A DNA stretch of 29,306 bases, taken from NCBI GenBank assembly GCA_034409055.1, contig DAOUMU010000250.1, positions 1 through 29,306 on the forward strand. Direction: 5' to 3'. The stretch comes from DAOUMU01 sp034409055 (GTDB lineage: Bacteria > Chloroflexota > Anaerolineae > 4572-78 > J111). Below are positions 8,073 through 16,937 of the stretch, one piece after another; the stretch's first letter is position 1; every line of letters starts with the position of its first letter. The position numbers and the translations under genes are program-made. The notes below the pieces were generated by a model. The model saw nothing but the letters and a program-made list of their open reading frames with translations. It had not been told where the DNA came from and made no database searches.

Positions 8073-9611
8073 GTGATACCTATGGATATCGTTTTTTTAA
8101 TCATAGATGCAGTAATAGGCATTGGCATAGGTTTTGCGATTGGTTATTTTTATTATAAGAGTGTCAGTGAACGAAAAATAGAGTCTGCCGAGTTTCAAGC
8201 CAAGGAGATTATTGCTACCGCTAAGGCAACCGGCAAAGAGTTAGAGGTTCAGGCCAAAGAAGAAGCGATCCAATTGCGGGCTGAGGCCGAGAAGGAAGTC
8301 AACCGCAAAAGACAGGAACTTGACCGGCAGGAGGAAAGACTACAAAGACGTCAGGAGAACCTGGATCGACGTTTTGAAAATTTGGAGAAAAAAGAACGCA
8401 ACCTGAATAAACGCCAGAGCCAAATGGATAGGCGAGCCAATGAAATACAAAAGCTGACTGAACAGACCATGACTGAACTGGAGCGGGTCTCGAGCTTAAG
8501 CCGGGAGGAAGCCAAGCAAGAACTTTTGAAAATGGTCGAAGCTGAAGCCAGGCATGATATGGCCCGTGTTCTGCGCCAGGTAGAAGCCGATATAAAGCAA
8601 GAGGCCGACCACAAAGCCCGTGAAATCATTACTACGGCTATGCAGCGAATAGCCTCGGACCAGGTGGCCGAAACCACAGTTTCGGCGGTGCCTCTGCCCG
8701 GTGATGACATGAAAGGCCGTATTATCGGTCGCCAGGGCCGCAACATTCGCGCTTTTGAAAATGCAACCGGGGTTGACGTCATTGTCGATGATACCCCGGA
8801 AGCGATCATCCTGAGCGGTTTTGACCCGGTGCGACGTGAGATCGCCCGGCTGGCCATGAGTCGCCTGGTCACCGATGGCCGCATCCACCCGGCACGCATC
8901 GAGAAGCTGGTGGCCAAAGCCCGGGAGGAAGTTAATCAAACTATCCAGGAGGAAGGTGAACGGGCTGCTTACGAGGCCAGTGTGCATCGTCTCCACCCCG
9001 ATATTATCAAACTGCTGGGACGCCTGAAATACCGTACCAGCTATGGCCAGAACCAGCACATGCATGCCATTGAGGCCTCACAGCTAGCCGTTATTATTGC
9101 CAACGAATTGGGAGCCGATGTTGAGGTTTGTCGGGAAGCTGCCTTGCTGCACGATATCGGTAAGGCCATTGACCATGAAGTGGAAGGCCCACACGCCATC
9201 ATTGGGGCCGACATTGTCAAGCGGTGCGGTATTAATCCCAAAGTCATTAACTGTATTGCCTCGCATCACCATGAAGTGGAGCAGGAGTCGTTTGAGGCCG
9301 TTATTGTAGAAATCGCTGACGCGATTTCCGGGGCTCGACCCGGGGCTCGCCGGGAGAGCCTGGAGAGCTATGTCAAGCGGATCAAGGCTTTGGAAGATGT
9401 GGCCAACTCGTTCAAGGGCGTTGACGAGGCTTTCGCTATTCAAGCCGGTCGAGAAATTCGCATCATCGTTCGCCCCGAGGAAGTGGACGATTATGAGGCC
9501 ATCAAGATGTCGAAAGAGATTGCCCGCCAGGTTGAAGAAAGCCTGGAATACCCCGGGCAAATCAAGGTGACCGTGATTCGCGAGACACGGGCTGTGGATT
9601 ACGCCAAGTGA
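8073..9611 (+). CDS. rny: Ribonuclease Y
   Basis: The 512-residue protein is RNase Y, the membrane-anchored endonuclease that starts mRNA decay. Order of parts: an N-terminal transmembrane helix (IVFLIIDAVIGIGIGFAIGY), a long charged coiled coil to about residue 200, a KH RNA-binding domain with GRIIGRQGRNIRAFE, and an HD domain with the metal-binding LLHDIGK and ASHHHEVE motifs. The length is standard. GTG 8073 is chosen because AAGGGGAAAG sits six bases upstream; ATG 8082 (three codons later) is possible, and a TTG at 8052 is less likely. It follows recX closely and is probably cotranscribed. Confidence 0.95.
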   Translation: MIPMDIVFLIIDAVIGIGIGFAIGYFYYKSVSERKIESAEFQAKEIIATAKATGKELEVQAKEEAIQLRAEAEKEVNRKRQELDRQEERLQRRQENLDRRFENLEKKERNLNKRQSQMDRRANEIQKLTEQTMTELERVSSLSREEAKQELLKMVEAEARHDMARVLRQVEADIKQEADHKAREIITTAMQRIASDQVAETTVSAVPLPGDDMKGRIIGRQGRNIRAFENATGVDVIVDDTPEAIILSGFDPVRREIARLAMSRLVTDGRIHPARIEKLVAKAREEVNQTIQEEGERAAYEASVHRLHPDIIKLLGRLKYRTSYGQNQHMHAIEASQLAVIIANELGADVEVCREAALLHDIGKAIDHEVEGPHAIIGADIVKRCGINPKVINCIASHHHEVEQESFEAVIVEIADAISGARPGARRESLESYVKRIKALEDVANSFKGVDEAFAIQAGREIRIIVRPEEVDDYEAIKMSKEIARQVEESLEYPGQIKVTVIRETRAVDYAK

Positions 9612-9617
9612 GGCGGC

Positions 9618-9661
9618 GAATGGGCGAATGGGCGAATGGATGAATGGGCGAATGGGCGAAT
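9618..9661. repeat. Short tandem repeat, 8-bp unit
   Basis: Five near-identical copies of an 8-base unit (GGGCGAAT, with one GGATGAAT) run directly after the rny stop. GAATGGCGAA-type units appear again at 20663-20726. They look like slipped-strand expansions. No function is apparent. Confidence 0.8.
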
Positions 9662-9672
9662 ACCCTTTGAAT

Positions 9673-9688
9673 AGTGACATTTGTCACT
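9673..9688. terminator. Stem-loop after rny, possible terminator
   Basis: AGTGACA (9673-9679) and TGTCACT (9682-9688) form a compact hairpin, followed by GGATTTTATTG. The T-tract is broken and offset by two bases, so termination is only possible, not certain. Confidence 0.35.
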
Positions 9689-9723
9689 GGATTTTATTGC
9701 CTTTATCAGGTATATTTTAACTG

Positions 9724-9996
9724 GTTCTTGTTGCAAAACCTTGTAGTAGACGCATCCCCATGCGGCTACGGCGGGCATAGGGATGCCCTTACTACGTTTT
9801 GCAACAGAGACTAACTAAGTTCCTGTTGCAAAACCTTGTAGTAGACGCATCCCCATGCGGCTACGGCGGGCATAGGGATGCCCTGGTTACGTTTTGCAAC
9901 AGAGACTAACTAAGTTCTTGTTGCAAAACCTTGTAGTAGACGCATCCCCATGCGGCTACGGCGGGTATAGGGATGCCTTTACTACGTTTTGCAACA
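9724..9996. repeat. Three tandem 95-bp palindromic units
   Basis: Units begin at 9724, 9819 and 9914, exactly 95 bp apart, and differ at only a few positions. Each carries TGTTGCAAAAC at the left and its reverse complement GTTTTGCAACA at the right, with inner arms GTAGT/ACTAC and GCATCCCCATG/CATAGGGATGC, so each folds into a long hairpin. Copy two lacks the ACTAC arm match. Linkers read AGAGACTAACTAAG. The third unit lacks the linker. These look like tandemly amplified REP/MITE-like elements, not CRISPR. Confidence 0.9.
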
Positions 9997-10159
9997 AAAA
10001 CTTGACAAACCAACTTGTGAATGATACCAGTCATCTTCCTCGTAGCCGACTCTAAAATTTGCCATTCCACCAGTAACACGTAAGCGACCATCGACTAACA
10101 CCCCAACTTACCACCGGCACGTAAACGAAACCCTGGTGGCATAGCCAGGCAGTAACCGA

Positions 10160-10328
10160 ACGTATCAAGCTTAGCGCGGCCAAGCCGCAACCGAAATCGT
10201 CAAGCGTAGAGCGGAGAACGAAAAGCGTAGCGCGGCAAAGCTGCCATGGAAAGCATTAAGCATAAAGCGTGAAGCGGAAAGCATAGGGCGTAAAAGTTAC
10301 TTCTACGCAATACGCAATACGCAACACG
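10160..10328. repeat. Degenerate AAGCGT-type and ACGCAAY heptamer repeats
   Basis: Variants of AAGCGTAGCGCGG and AAGCATAAAGCG recur irregularly, ending in three exact heptamers ACGCAAT, ACGCAAT, ACGCAAC (10305-10325). The remainder of the gap between 9997 and 10340 contains no gene. The repeat ends 15 bp before the SD of the kinase gene. It belongs with similar heptamers at 14014, 16698, 16888, 19258 and 20734. Confidence 0.65.
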
Positions 10329-10355
10329 TCTGTCTCGTGGAGTGGAGGATAGAAG

Positions 10356-12827
10356 ATGGAAGATTTATCCGGCAAACAACTCGGTTCCTATCAGGTGGTC
10401 GCTCCGCTGGGTGAGGGGGGCATGGCTGCCGTCTACAAAGCCTACCAACCCGGCATGGAACGCTACGTGGCCCTCAAAATTCTGCCCCGCCATTTTGCCA
10501 GCGACCCGGAGTTCGTGGGACGCTTTGAGCAAGAAGCTAAAGTCCTGGCCAAACTCCAGCACCCCCACATCCTGCCTGTGTTTGATTATGGCCAGGCCGA
10601 TGGCTACACCTACATTGTCATGCCCTTCCTCGAAAGCGGTGACCTGACCGACTTGCTGAGTAGCCAACCGCTGCCCCTGGCGCAAATCCGCCGCATCATC
10701 TCCCAGTTGGGCGATGCTCTGGACTATGCCCATTCCCGTGACCTGGTTCACCGCGATGTAAAGCCGAGCAACGTCTTGCTGGACGAGCGGGGCAATTGCC
10801 TGCTGATGGACTTTGGGATCGCCAAAATTGTCGGGGGGACGGCTAAATTTACGGCCACGGGCGGCTTCCTGGGCACCCCGGCTTATATGTCGCCCGAACA
10901 GGGTTTGGGGCGTAAACTCGACGGGCGGAGTGACATCTACGCTCTGGGCATCATGTTGTACGAGATGGCCACCGGGCGCGTGCCTTACAAAGCCGAGACG
11001 CCGATGGCGGTCGTGGTCAAGCACATCAACGACCCGATGCCACTCCCCCGTCAGGTGAACCCGGCCCTGCCGGAAGCAGTCGAGCGGGTGATTCTCAAGG
11101 CCCTGGCCAAGGAACCGGAGGACCGTTACGCCACGGCCGGAGATATGGTCCGGGCGTTGCAGGCAGCCATTCCCGAGACGACATTAGATAAGACTATCCC
11201 GGTCGATGAAGAGGCCACCATGATCTCCCCGGCCGGACCGACGGTTGAGAGCCGGGAGCAAGAGACGGTCCAGGCGGTGGCGGTTAAGAAGCCCGCCCGT
11301 TTAAATCCGGGCTGGATTCTGGCGGCAGTCGCCGTAACGATTATAGTCATCGGGGCAGGTATCTTCTTTGCCACCAGAGGGGGTAAAGAGGAAGTAGACA
11401 CCGCGGCAGTCGTACCCACCCCAGAGCAGGCCCAAGCCGGCACCGCCGCACCGGTTGAGGTAGCCCCTGAAGTAACGTTTACAGCCACGCCGGGGCCAAC
11501 AACGGTCATTGATACCGACCCGACCTCGTATGATAACTTCGATAATCCGGCCTTTGACGGCGAATGGGATACCGATTTGTGGCAATTCGAGTGGGCTGAA
11601 GATGCAGACAAGTGTGAAGTGGGCCAGGAGGATGGCCGGTTGCGCTTTTCTTGTACAGAACCCGGTGGCTTTCCCTTAAACGCGCTTAATTATCAAGAAA
11701 CAACCCTTGAAGTATTTAATTTTCTAGAAGCCAGGTTGATGTTAGATGGTGAAATGGAAACGAGTCATACCAATGTAACCATTAGCCTTAAAGCAGCAAG
11801 TTGGGGGATAGAGTGTGGCCTTTTGGGCCACCCTGATGAAGATATGGCCCAGTCATTTTGCCAAATATTTTCTGGAGATAAAAACACATATTGGACAGAG
11901 GGCCCGGCGGTTGCTTATGATACCTGGCATGTTGTGAGAATAGAATCGAACCCCGAATCGGCCGAACTCAGTTTTTTTATAGATGACCAGCAGTTCGATA
12001 CTTACACCCCGGCCGAGGTAGAAGCGCTACAAGAAGCCGAATATGGGATAACCCTGAGCGTTTGGTTAGAAGACGGGACCCTGGCGACGGGGTATTTCGA
12101 TGACGTGCGGATTGGACGATTTGAGCCAGTAGTTGCCTCACAGCCTACGACTCCCCCTAGCCCCAGCGATACTCCCCCGCCCACACCCACCCCAACAATT
12201 GCCCTTGAGGCCGCCCCGATATATGACGACTTCGATAATCCGACGTTTGATGGGATGTGGGATGCAGCGCGGTGGGGGCTGGACGATGCAGACAAATGTG
12301 AAGTGAGCCAGCAAGAGGGCTTTCTAAGCTTTTCTTGTACAAAGCCCACAGGTTCTAGCTTAAACGCGCTTCGTTACGAAGTAGCCACGTTTGAGGAGTT
12401 TAATATTGTTGAAGCCAGGTTGATGTTCGATGGTGAAATGCAGACGAATGAGGGCAATGTGGCCATTATTTTTGGCACCACTTTAGGTGAAAAATGGTGG
12501 GATGCCGGTTGTGGCTTGTACGGCCACACGCAAAAGCCTACGGCCCAGTCACATTGCGTTGTATTTTCTGGAGATAACAGAGAGTATTCAATAGATGGGC
12601 CAGGGGTGGCTTATGATACCTGGCACGTTGTGAGAATTGAATTGAACCCCGAGTCGGCCGAACTCAGGTTTTTTATTGATGGCCAACCGGTCGGTACGCA
12701 CACCCCGGCTGACGCAGAGGCCCTGAAAACGGCCGAATTTGTGATATATTTACAGGTTTGGTTAGGCGATGGGACCCTCACTACCGCCCACTTCGACGAG
12801 GTGCGGATTGGGCGGACTGAACCATAA
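10356..12827 (+). CDS. Transmembrane Ser/Thr kinase with duplicated lectin-like ectodomain
   Basis: The 823-residue protein starts at ATG 10356, seven bases after GGAGG. Residues about 12-270 form a Hanks-type kinase: glycine loop GEGGMAAVY, VALK lysine K41, HRDVKPSN with D134, DFG D152 and SPEQ. A juxtamembrane linker holds several Thr residues (TLDKTIPVDEEATMIS), a plausible phosphorylation site. One helix at about 320-343 crosses the membrane. Outside lie two copies (about 389-592 and 619-823) of a beta-rich domain with shared motifs NFDNP/DFDNP, DADKCEV, NALxY, AYDTWHVVRIE, NPESAEL and FDxVRIGR, resembling concanavalin A-like folds, separated by a Pro/Thr-rich linker. It probably senses an external ligand; the ligand is unknown. 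The gene converges on the minus-strand lipocalin gene with a 23-bp gap. Confidence 0.93.
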   Translation: MEDLSGKQLGSYQVVAPLGEGGMAAVYKAYQPGMERYVALKILPRHFASDPEFVGRFEQEAKVLAKLQHPHILPVFDYGQADGYTYIVMPFLESGDLTDLLSSQPLPLAQIRRIISQLGDALDYAHSRDLVHRDVKPSNVLLDERGNCLLMDFGIAKIVGGTAKFTATGGFLGTPAYMSPEQGLGRKLDGRSDIYALGIMLYEMATGRVPYKAETPMAVVVKHINDPMPLPRQVNPALPEAVERVILKALAKEPEDRYATAGDMVRALQAAIPETTLDKTIPVDEEATMISPAGPTVESREQETVQAVAVKKPARLNPGWILAAVAVTIIVIGAGIFFATRGGKEEVDTAAVVPTPEQAQAGTAAPVEVAPEVTFTATPGPTTVIDTDPTSYDNFDNPAFDGEWDTDLWQFEWAEDADKCEVGQEDGRLRFSCTEPGGFPLNALNYQETTLEVFNFLEARLMLDGEMETSHTNVTISLKAASWGIECGLLGHPDEDMAQSFCQIFSGDKNTYWTEGPAVAYDTWHVVRIESNPESAELSFFIDDQQFDTYTPAEVEALQEAEYGITLSVWLEDGTLATGYFDDVRIGRFEPVVASQPTTPPSPSDTPPPTPTPTIALEAAPIYDDFDNPTFDGMWDAARWGLDDADKCEVSQQEGFLSFSCTKPTGSSLNALRYEVATFEEFNIVEARLMFDGEMQTNEGNVAIIFGTTLGEKWWDAGCGLYGHTQKPTAQSHCVVFSGDNREYSIDGPGVAYDTWHVVRIELNPESAELRFFIDGQPVGTHTPADAEALKTAEFVIYLQVWLGDGTLTTAHFDEVRIGRTEP

Positions 12828-12850
12828 TAGCCGGTCGGCGGTCGCTTTGC

Positions 12851-13987
12851 TTACATCCGGCCCTGCATACTGGCGTAATAGCCTGTCATCTCGACGTAAC
12901 CATACCCCTCCTGTGTCCCCTCAATCTCAACCGCTCCCTCCCAGTAGGTGACGGAGACCCTCAACTCCTGCCGGGGCAGGAGCGGCTTGATATGCAACTC
13001 AATACCTTCGTCAGGAATGGCGAAGGTCCACTCGGCCGGATAAGTTGTCCCGCTCTCCGGGCTTTGCCAGGTATCCAGGACGGTAATTTCGACGGCCTCT
13101 TGGGGCAGATAGCGAGTGCTGCCGTCCACGTCGATCAGCGTACCGCCGGAGACGGCTTCGACGCTGCCGTCCTCTTTGCGGATATTGAAATACATCACTT
13201 CCCGGCCATCGTCCAATTGCAGCGAGAACCAGTCCCAACCCAAGGCCTCGGCTCCCAGACCGGAGGTGCTCCATTCGTGGTCTTTCCAGGTGTTACCGGT
13301 CACCTTGAACGTGCCCCGAGGGGTGGTAATCGTGCCGCCGGTTTGGTTATTGGTCAGCGAGTAGTAATAGCTGGCGTTGCCCGGTTCGTCGCTTTTCTGG
13401 CTCAGGCCCTGGTTGCCCTGCAAGGCAGCCGGCTTGGTCTGGACCAGGATCAAATCCAGGGCAATCTCCCCCGCGTCTGCCTTCAGTTGCACCTTCCCCG
13501 GAGCAATTTCCTTGGCGGACCAATTCTCCAGCCAGACGTGATAAGGCTCACTCTGCACGCCGGCCAGGTGGGGACTGCCCCGGCTGAACCGTTCGTGATA
13601 GGTGAAGGTTGCGCCGGTAACATCGGTGATGGTGAAATGGGCAAAATAAATCTGGTTGCTGGCCCATTCCGAAGCTCGTTCGAGCAGGCCGGGGGTCAGG
13701 CCCCGCCGGAAGAAGGTCAGTTGAAAGCCGTAGCGGTTATCGCCGGCATCGGCCAGATTGCCGGTGTAGTACCACCACTCGGCCTGGTAATCCGGGTGCT
13801 GGCCCAGGTCGTCAGGGAAAATAATCGGTTGAACTTCGTAGGCCCGGGCAAACTGGCCGGTATCCTCTGCCACCACCAGCTTATCAACGTCAGCCCGAAT
13901 ATCAGCCCCGGCTCCCACCCGGTCAAACCTGGCAATGATGAAGCCGGAGGCGATCAGTAATATGATGATCGTAATGGTTAAGCGCAT
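12851..13987 (-). CDS. CrtC/AttH-like lipocalin-domain protein
   Basis: The 378-residue protein matches the carotenoid 1,2-hydratase/AttH family, two lipocalin-like beta barrels. The signatures are DYQAEWWYYTGNL, FQLTFFRRG, YFAHFTITD, YYSLTNNQTGGTI and WKDHEWSTS...WDWFSLQLDDG. An N-terminal hydrophobic segment (MRLTITIIILLIASGFIIA) acts as signal or anchor. In AttEFGH-type systems this protein works with an ABC ATPase and FtsX-like permeases, which are the next genes upstream here, so an export role fits better than carotenoid hydration. ATG at 13987 has AGGTGA four bases upstream. A longer frame to 14074 would be read through heptamer repeats and is rejected. Confidence 0.9.
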   Translation of the reverse strand: MRLTITIIILLIASGFIIARFDRVGAGADIRADVDKLVVAEDTGQFARAYEVQPIIFPDDLGQHPDYQAEWWYYTGNLADAGDNRYGFQLTFFRRGLTPGLLERASEWASNQIYFAHFTITDVTGATFTYHERFSRGSPHLAGVQSEPYHVWLENWSAKEIAPGKVQLKADAGEIALDLILVQTKPAALQGNQGLSQKSDEPGNASYYYSLTNNQTGGTITTPRGTFKVTGNTWKDHEWSTSGLGAEALGWDWFSLQLDDGREVMYFNIRKEDGSVEAVSGGTLIDVDGSTRYLPQEAVEITVLDTWQSPESGTTYPAEWTFAIPDEGIELHIKPLLPRQELRVSVTYWEGAVEIEGTQEGYGYVEMTGYYASMQGRM

Positions 13988-14013
13988 ACAGTCACCTGAA
14001 AAAGAGGTATTGT

Positions 14014-14075
14014 GTGTTGCGTGTTGCGTGTTACGTGGGCATACTTTGAACACGCAACATGTAACACGCAACACG
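14014..14075. repeat. Heptamer repeats arranged as an inverted repeat
   Basis: GTGTTGC, GTGTTGC, GTGTTAC (14014-14034) face CACGCAACATGTAACACGCA (14051-14070) in reverse complement across a 13-base gap, so the whole can form an imperfect hairpin. It lies between the permease and the lipocalin gene, just upstream of the latter's SD, and may affect expression of the distal gene. Confidence 0.75.
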
Positions 14076-14124
14076 AGACAGCTTTGTTTAGTGGGAAAGA
14101 TTTATTGAGACACTGCATATCAGC

Positions 14125-16689
14125 CTATTCTTCTCGCAAGGCAGCCGCAATTTCCATTTTGTTCAACCTGAGAACGGGGTAAATACCGGCCAATAAAGCG
14201 GCCAACAGGGCTACCAGTAGGGCCATGATGAAAATAGACGGATTTAAGTAAAGTTGTAAGGACCAACCAAAAGAACGCAGATTAATCACGTAGATCAGAA
14301 TGATGGCCAAAATCAGGCCGATGGGCATCGACATCACTCCGGCGGTGAGGCCCATCAGGGCGGTTTCCAGCAGGGTTTTAGCCCACAGTTGGAGGATGCT
14401 CATCCCGTTGGCCCGCAGCGTGCCCAACTCGCGGGTGCGCTCCAGTTGCAGGGACATCAGGGTGCTCAAAACGCCGATAAAGGCTACGACGGTCGCCAGC
14501 AGGCGTAAAGCAGTGGTGATGGTAAAAGTACGGTCGAAGATTTCCAGGGCGCTCTCTTTGATGCCTCGATTCGAGTCAACCGTGAGCGTGTACTGGCCGG
14601 CAAACTGGTTTTGTAGGCGTTGGGCCATGGCATCGGCCTGTTGCACCAGCTCAGGCGCTAAGAATAGGCCCACGTTGGAAATGCCTTCATCCTGCCAATA
14701 GGCCCGATAGGTTTGTAAGCGCATCAGCACGTAGCCCAGTTCCGGGGCGGCGTAGTCGTAGAAAATACCGACCACTCTAAAGGGGCGTGGCCCGCTGCCA
14801 GTGACCAGAGTCAGGGTTGACGGTTCGTTAAGGGGCAGGTTGTGGTGGCGGGCAAAGACTTCGGACACCATCACGTCGCCCCTATCCAGGGCGGCAAAGA
14901 CCTCGTCAGCGCTCCCGATTGACCACAGCAGGGGGCGCCTGGTCTCACCGGGCTGGGGAGAGTAGGCTCGTGCTTCTATCTGGCCGTAATCGGTCGAGAA
15001 GATGGTCGCCCTTCGCGACAGGGATACATCGGTCACCCCCTCCAATTGCCGCACCTGAGCAATAAAGGCTGGGTCAATTTCGCCCTCTATCCGCAAATCC
15101 TGGCCGGCCGGACTGACATAAATGTCGGCGGCCAGGACGTTATCCAGCCAGACGACGATGGTGTTTCTAAAGGAGTCGATCATAATGCTGACGCCGATGA
15201 TGACCGTGACCGCCAGCATCAGGGCGGCAATCGTGACCGACGTTCGACTCAACGAGCGGACGATATCGCGCGGGGCCATCGTCCCGACAATGCCCAGGCT
15301 GCGACTGGTGAGGGGCCGGATGACTTTCATGAAGAATTGAGTAATGGCCGGGGTCAGCAGGGCCGCCCCGATGAGAATGAGAAAGAGGGCGCTAAAACTG
15401 ACCGTCAGGGCCTGGCTGGAAACGCGCAGCAGGCCCCAGCCGGCCAGCATCATCAGCCCCCCCAGGACTGTTAAACCGGGCATTAAGTGCTGCGCCCGTG
15501 CTTCTTGCACCGATCGTTTCAGAGCACTGTGGGGAGGGACGGTGGTGGCTTCCAGGGCCGGCATAAAAGCGGCCAGCAGACCGGTACCCAGCCCCGCCAC
15601 CAGGCCCTTATAGAGAGTCCAGGGCGCGACCGACACACTCTGCACGGTCAGGGTAAAGTAGAGGTCGTTGATGGTGCGAGTGACCAGCCCGACCAGGCCC
15701 CGTCCCAGTACAATGCCCAGACCCAGGCCAATGATGGCCCCAATGGCGCTCAGGACCAGGGCTTCGGTCAGCACCAACCCAAAAATTTCCCGCCGGGTGA
15801 CCCCCAGGCAACGGAGAGTGCCCAAAATGGGGCGTCGCTGGACCACCGAAAAACTGATGGTATTGTAAATCAAGAAAATACCCACAATCAAGGCCAGCAG
15901 GCTCAAGGCCGATAGATTCAGCTCAAAGGCAGCCGTCATCTGATTGACCGTTTCGTTGCGTAGCCTGGCCTGCTGCAAGCGGGCGTTGGCCGGTAGACGT
16001 TCGATAATCGGCTGGGGGTCCGCTTCCGGGGACAGAATCAGGTCGATGTGGCTGATCTGGCCCACTTTGCCCAACAGTTCCTGGGCGGTACTGATGTCGC
16101 TGAGGATGAGCCCGTTGAGGGCCCGGCGGCTCAGGTTATCACCGGGTTGCAGCAGCCCCACCAATTCGACCGACTTGAGCTGACCGTCTGCGATCAGGCT
16201 CAGGCTATCGCCGGGGGCTAAATTGTACTGTTGCCCCAAATCTTGCGAGAGCAGGACGGTATCGGGCTGAATTAAGAGTTGGGTTAAGGCCTCAACGGAC
16301 AGTCCCCCGGCCCCGTCCCCCAGGTAATTTCTAAAGGGACCTTCGGCAAAAGGATCAACACCCAGGAGCTGCAACGGCAAGTCGCCAGCCTGTGGCAAGG
16401 AGACCAGGCCGGTCACCACCGGGGCGATCTCGGTCAATCCCAACTCGACCCGCAAATCTTCGTATAGCGATGAGGGTAAGTCGCCGGGAGCGGCCACAAT
16501 CTGGTGGGTGGCTTTGCCGGCAATGGTGTCGGTTGAAAGGGCAAAAGCCTCACTGGCGCTGCTGTTGGCCAGGTCAATGGCCACAATCATGGCCACGCCC
16601 AGGGCCACCCCCAGAATGAGCAGCAGACTCTGGATAGGATGCCTGGTACTATGGCGTAAAGCGATTAGAGTCAGATGGTTGGTTTTCAT
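14125..16689 (-). CDS. ABC transporter permease, double FtsX/MacB type
   Basis: The 854-residue protein carries two FtsX-type permease halves in one chain, as in AttF+AttG or LolC/E-type fusions. An N-terminal helix (SLLLILGVALGVAMIVAIDLA) precedes a large external MacB-like periplasmic-type domain. Helices follow (SALSLLALIVGIFLIYNTISF, LVLTEALVLSAIGAIIGLGLG), then central helices, a second external domain (YVSPAGQDLRIEGEID onward), and C-terminal helices ending RLNKMEIAAALREE, a typical FtsX C-terminus. Paired with the ABC ATPase upstream, it should move lipid or lipoprotein cargo. The start at 16689 (MKTNHLTLIALRHS) is chosen because an extension to 16830 would translate repeat DNA; the SD AGGA is unusually close. 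Confidence 0.92.
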   Translation of the reverse strand: MKTNHLTLIALRHSTRHPIQSLLLILGVALGVAMIVAIDLANSSASEAFALSTDTIAGKATHQIVAAPGDLPSSLYEDLRVELGLTEIAPVVTGLVSLPQAGDLPLQLLGVDPFAEGPFRNYLGDGAGGLSVEALTQLLIQPDTVLLSQDLGQQYNLAPGDSLSLIADGQLKSVELVGLLQPGDNLSRRALNGLILSDISTAQELLGKVGQISHIDLILSPEADPQPIIERLPANARLQQARLRNETVNQMTAAFELNLSALSLLALIVGIFLIYNTISFSVVQRRPILGTLRCLGVTRREIFGLVLTEALVLSAIGAIIGLGLGIVLGRGLVGLVTRTINDLYFTLTVQSVSVAPWTLYKGLVAGLGTGLLAAFMPALEATTVPPHSALKRSVQEARAQHLMPGLTVLGGLMMLAGWGLLRVSSQALTVSFSALFLILIGAALLTPAITQFFMKVIRPLTSRSLGIVGTMAPRDIVRSLSRTSVTIAALMLAVTVIIGVSIMIDSFRNTIVVWLDNVLAADIYVSPAGQDLRIEGEIDPAFIAQVRQLEGVTDVSLSRRATIFSTDYGQIEARAYSPQPGETRRPLLWSIGSADEVFAALDRGDVMVSEVFARHHNLPLNEPSTLTLVTGSGPRPFRVVGIFYDYAAPELGYVLMRLQTYRAYWQDEGISNVGLFLAPELVQQADAMAQRLQNQFAGQYTLTVDSNRGIKESALEIFDRTFTITTALRLLATVVAFIGVLSTLMSLQLERTRELGTLRANGMSILQLWAKTLLETALMGLTAGVMSMPIGLILAIILIYVINLRSFGWSLQLYLNPSIFIMALLVALLAALLAGIYPVLRLNKMEIAAALREE

Positions 16690-16697
16690 CGTCCTAA

Positions 16698-16718
16698 AAC
16701 GTGAAACGTGAAACGTGA
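16698..16718. repeat. Three AACGTGA heptamers
   Basis: Three exact tandem copies of AACGTGA end nine bases upstream of the permease start codon (minus strand). They form part of the window-wide heptamer family. Confidence 0.8.
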
Positions 16719-16748
16719 ACCTGCAGGACAAGTGATGTGATGTTTCAC

Positions 16749-16880
16749 TACCCGACACGGGGAGAGAAACCAGGTTTTTTATCGTCTGAACCAAGCTAAT
16801 CGTTGCTTTTTGAGCATTTTGCAGCACCAAAGATGCCTTAGCCAGCGAAAAACCTGGTTTCTGATTTCCAATGTCGGGTA
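16749..16880. repeat. MITE-like element with 9-bp ends and inner 14-bp arms
   Basis: TACCCGACA (16749-16757) is inverted at 16872-16880, and GAAACCAGGTTTTT (16766-16779) is inverted perfectly at 16848-16861. The element is 132 bp and has no ORF. If the terminal TA pairs are a TA target duplication, the core ends are CCCGACA. It sits between the ABC ATPase and its permease. Confidence 0.7.
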
Positions 16881-16887
16881 AAAAAAT

Positions 16888-16937
16888 GTGATGCGTGAAA
16901 AATCATCACGTTTTACGTTTTACGTTTCACGCATCAC
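16888..16937. repeat. 13-bp inverted repeat with ACGTTTT heptamers
   Basis: GTGATGCGTGAAA (16888-16900) is inverted perfectly at 16925-16937. The loop contains ACGTTTT heptamers. The right arm overlaps the last codons of the minus-strand ABC ATPase, whose stop TAA lies in the repeat. It could also act as a hairpin after that gene. Confidence 0.75.

Noticed and set aside
9724..9996. CRISPR array
   Set aside because: The 95-bp units are repeated whole, with no variable spacers and no cas genes nearby.
12992..13960. Long plus-strand ORF of 322 codons
   Set aside because: It is antisense to the CrtC/AttH-like gene, which shows clear family motifs; the plus-strand translation has no recognisable domain and no SD.
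13988..14074. Longer N-terminus for the lipocalin-domain protein
   Set aside because: The extra 29 residues are translated heptamer repeats; ATG 13987 has an SD and starts a normal signal peptide.
15046..15915. Several plus-strand ORFs within the permease region
   Set aside because: All are shadow frames of the FtsX permease, which is read on the minus strand with clear membrane helices.
16690..16830. Longer N-terminus for the FtsX permease
   Set aside because: The extra 47 residues come from heptamers and the palindromic element, not from conserved protein sequence.
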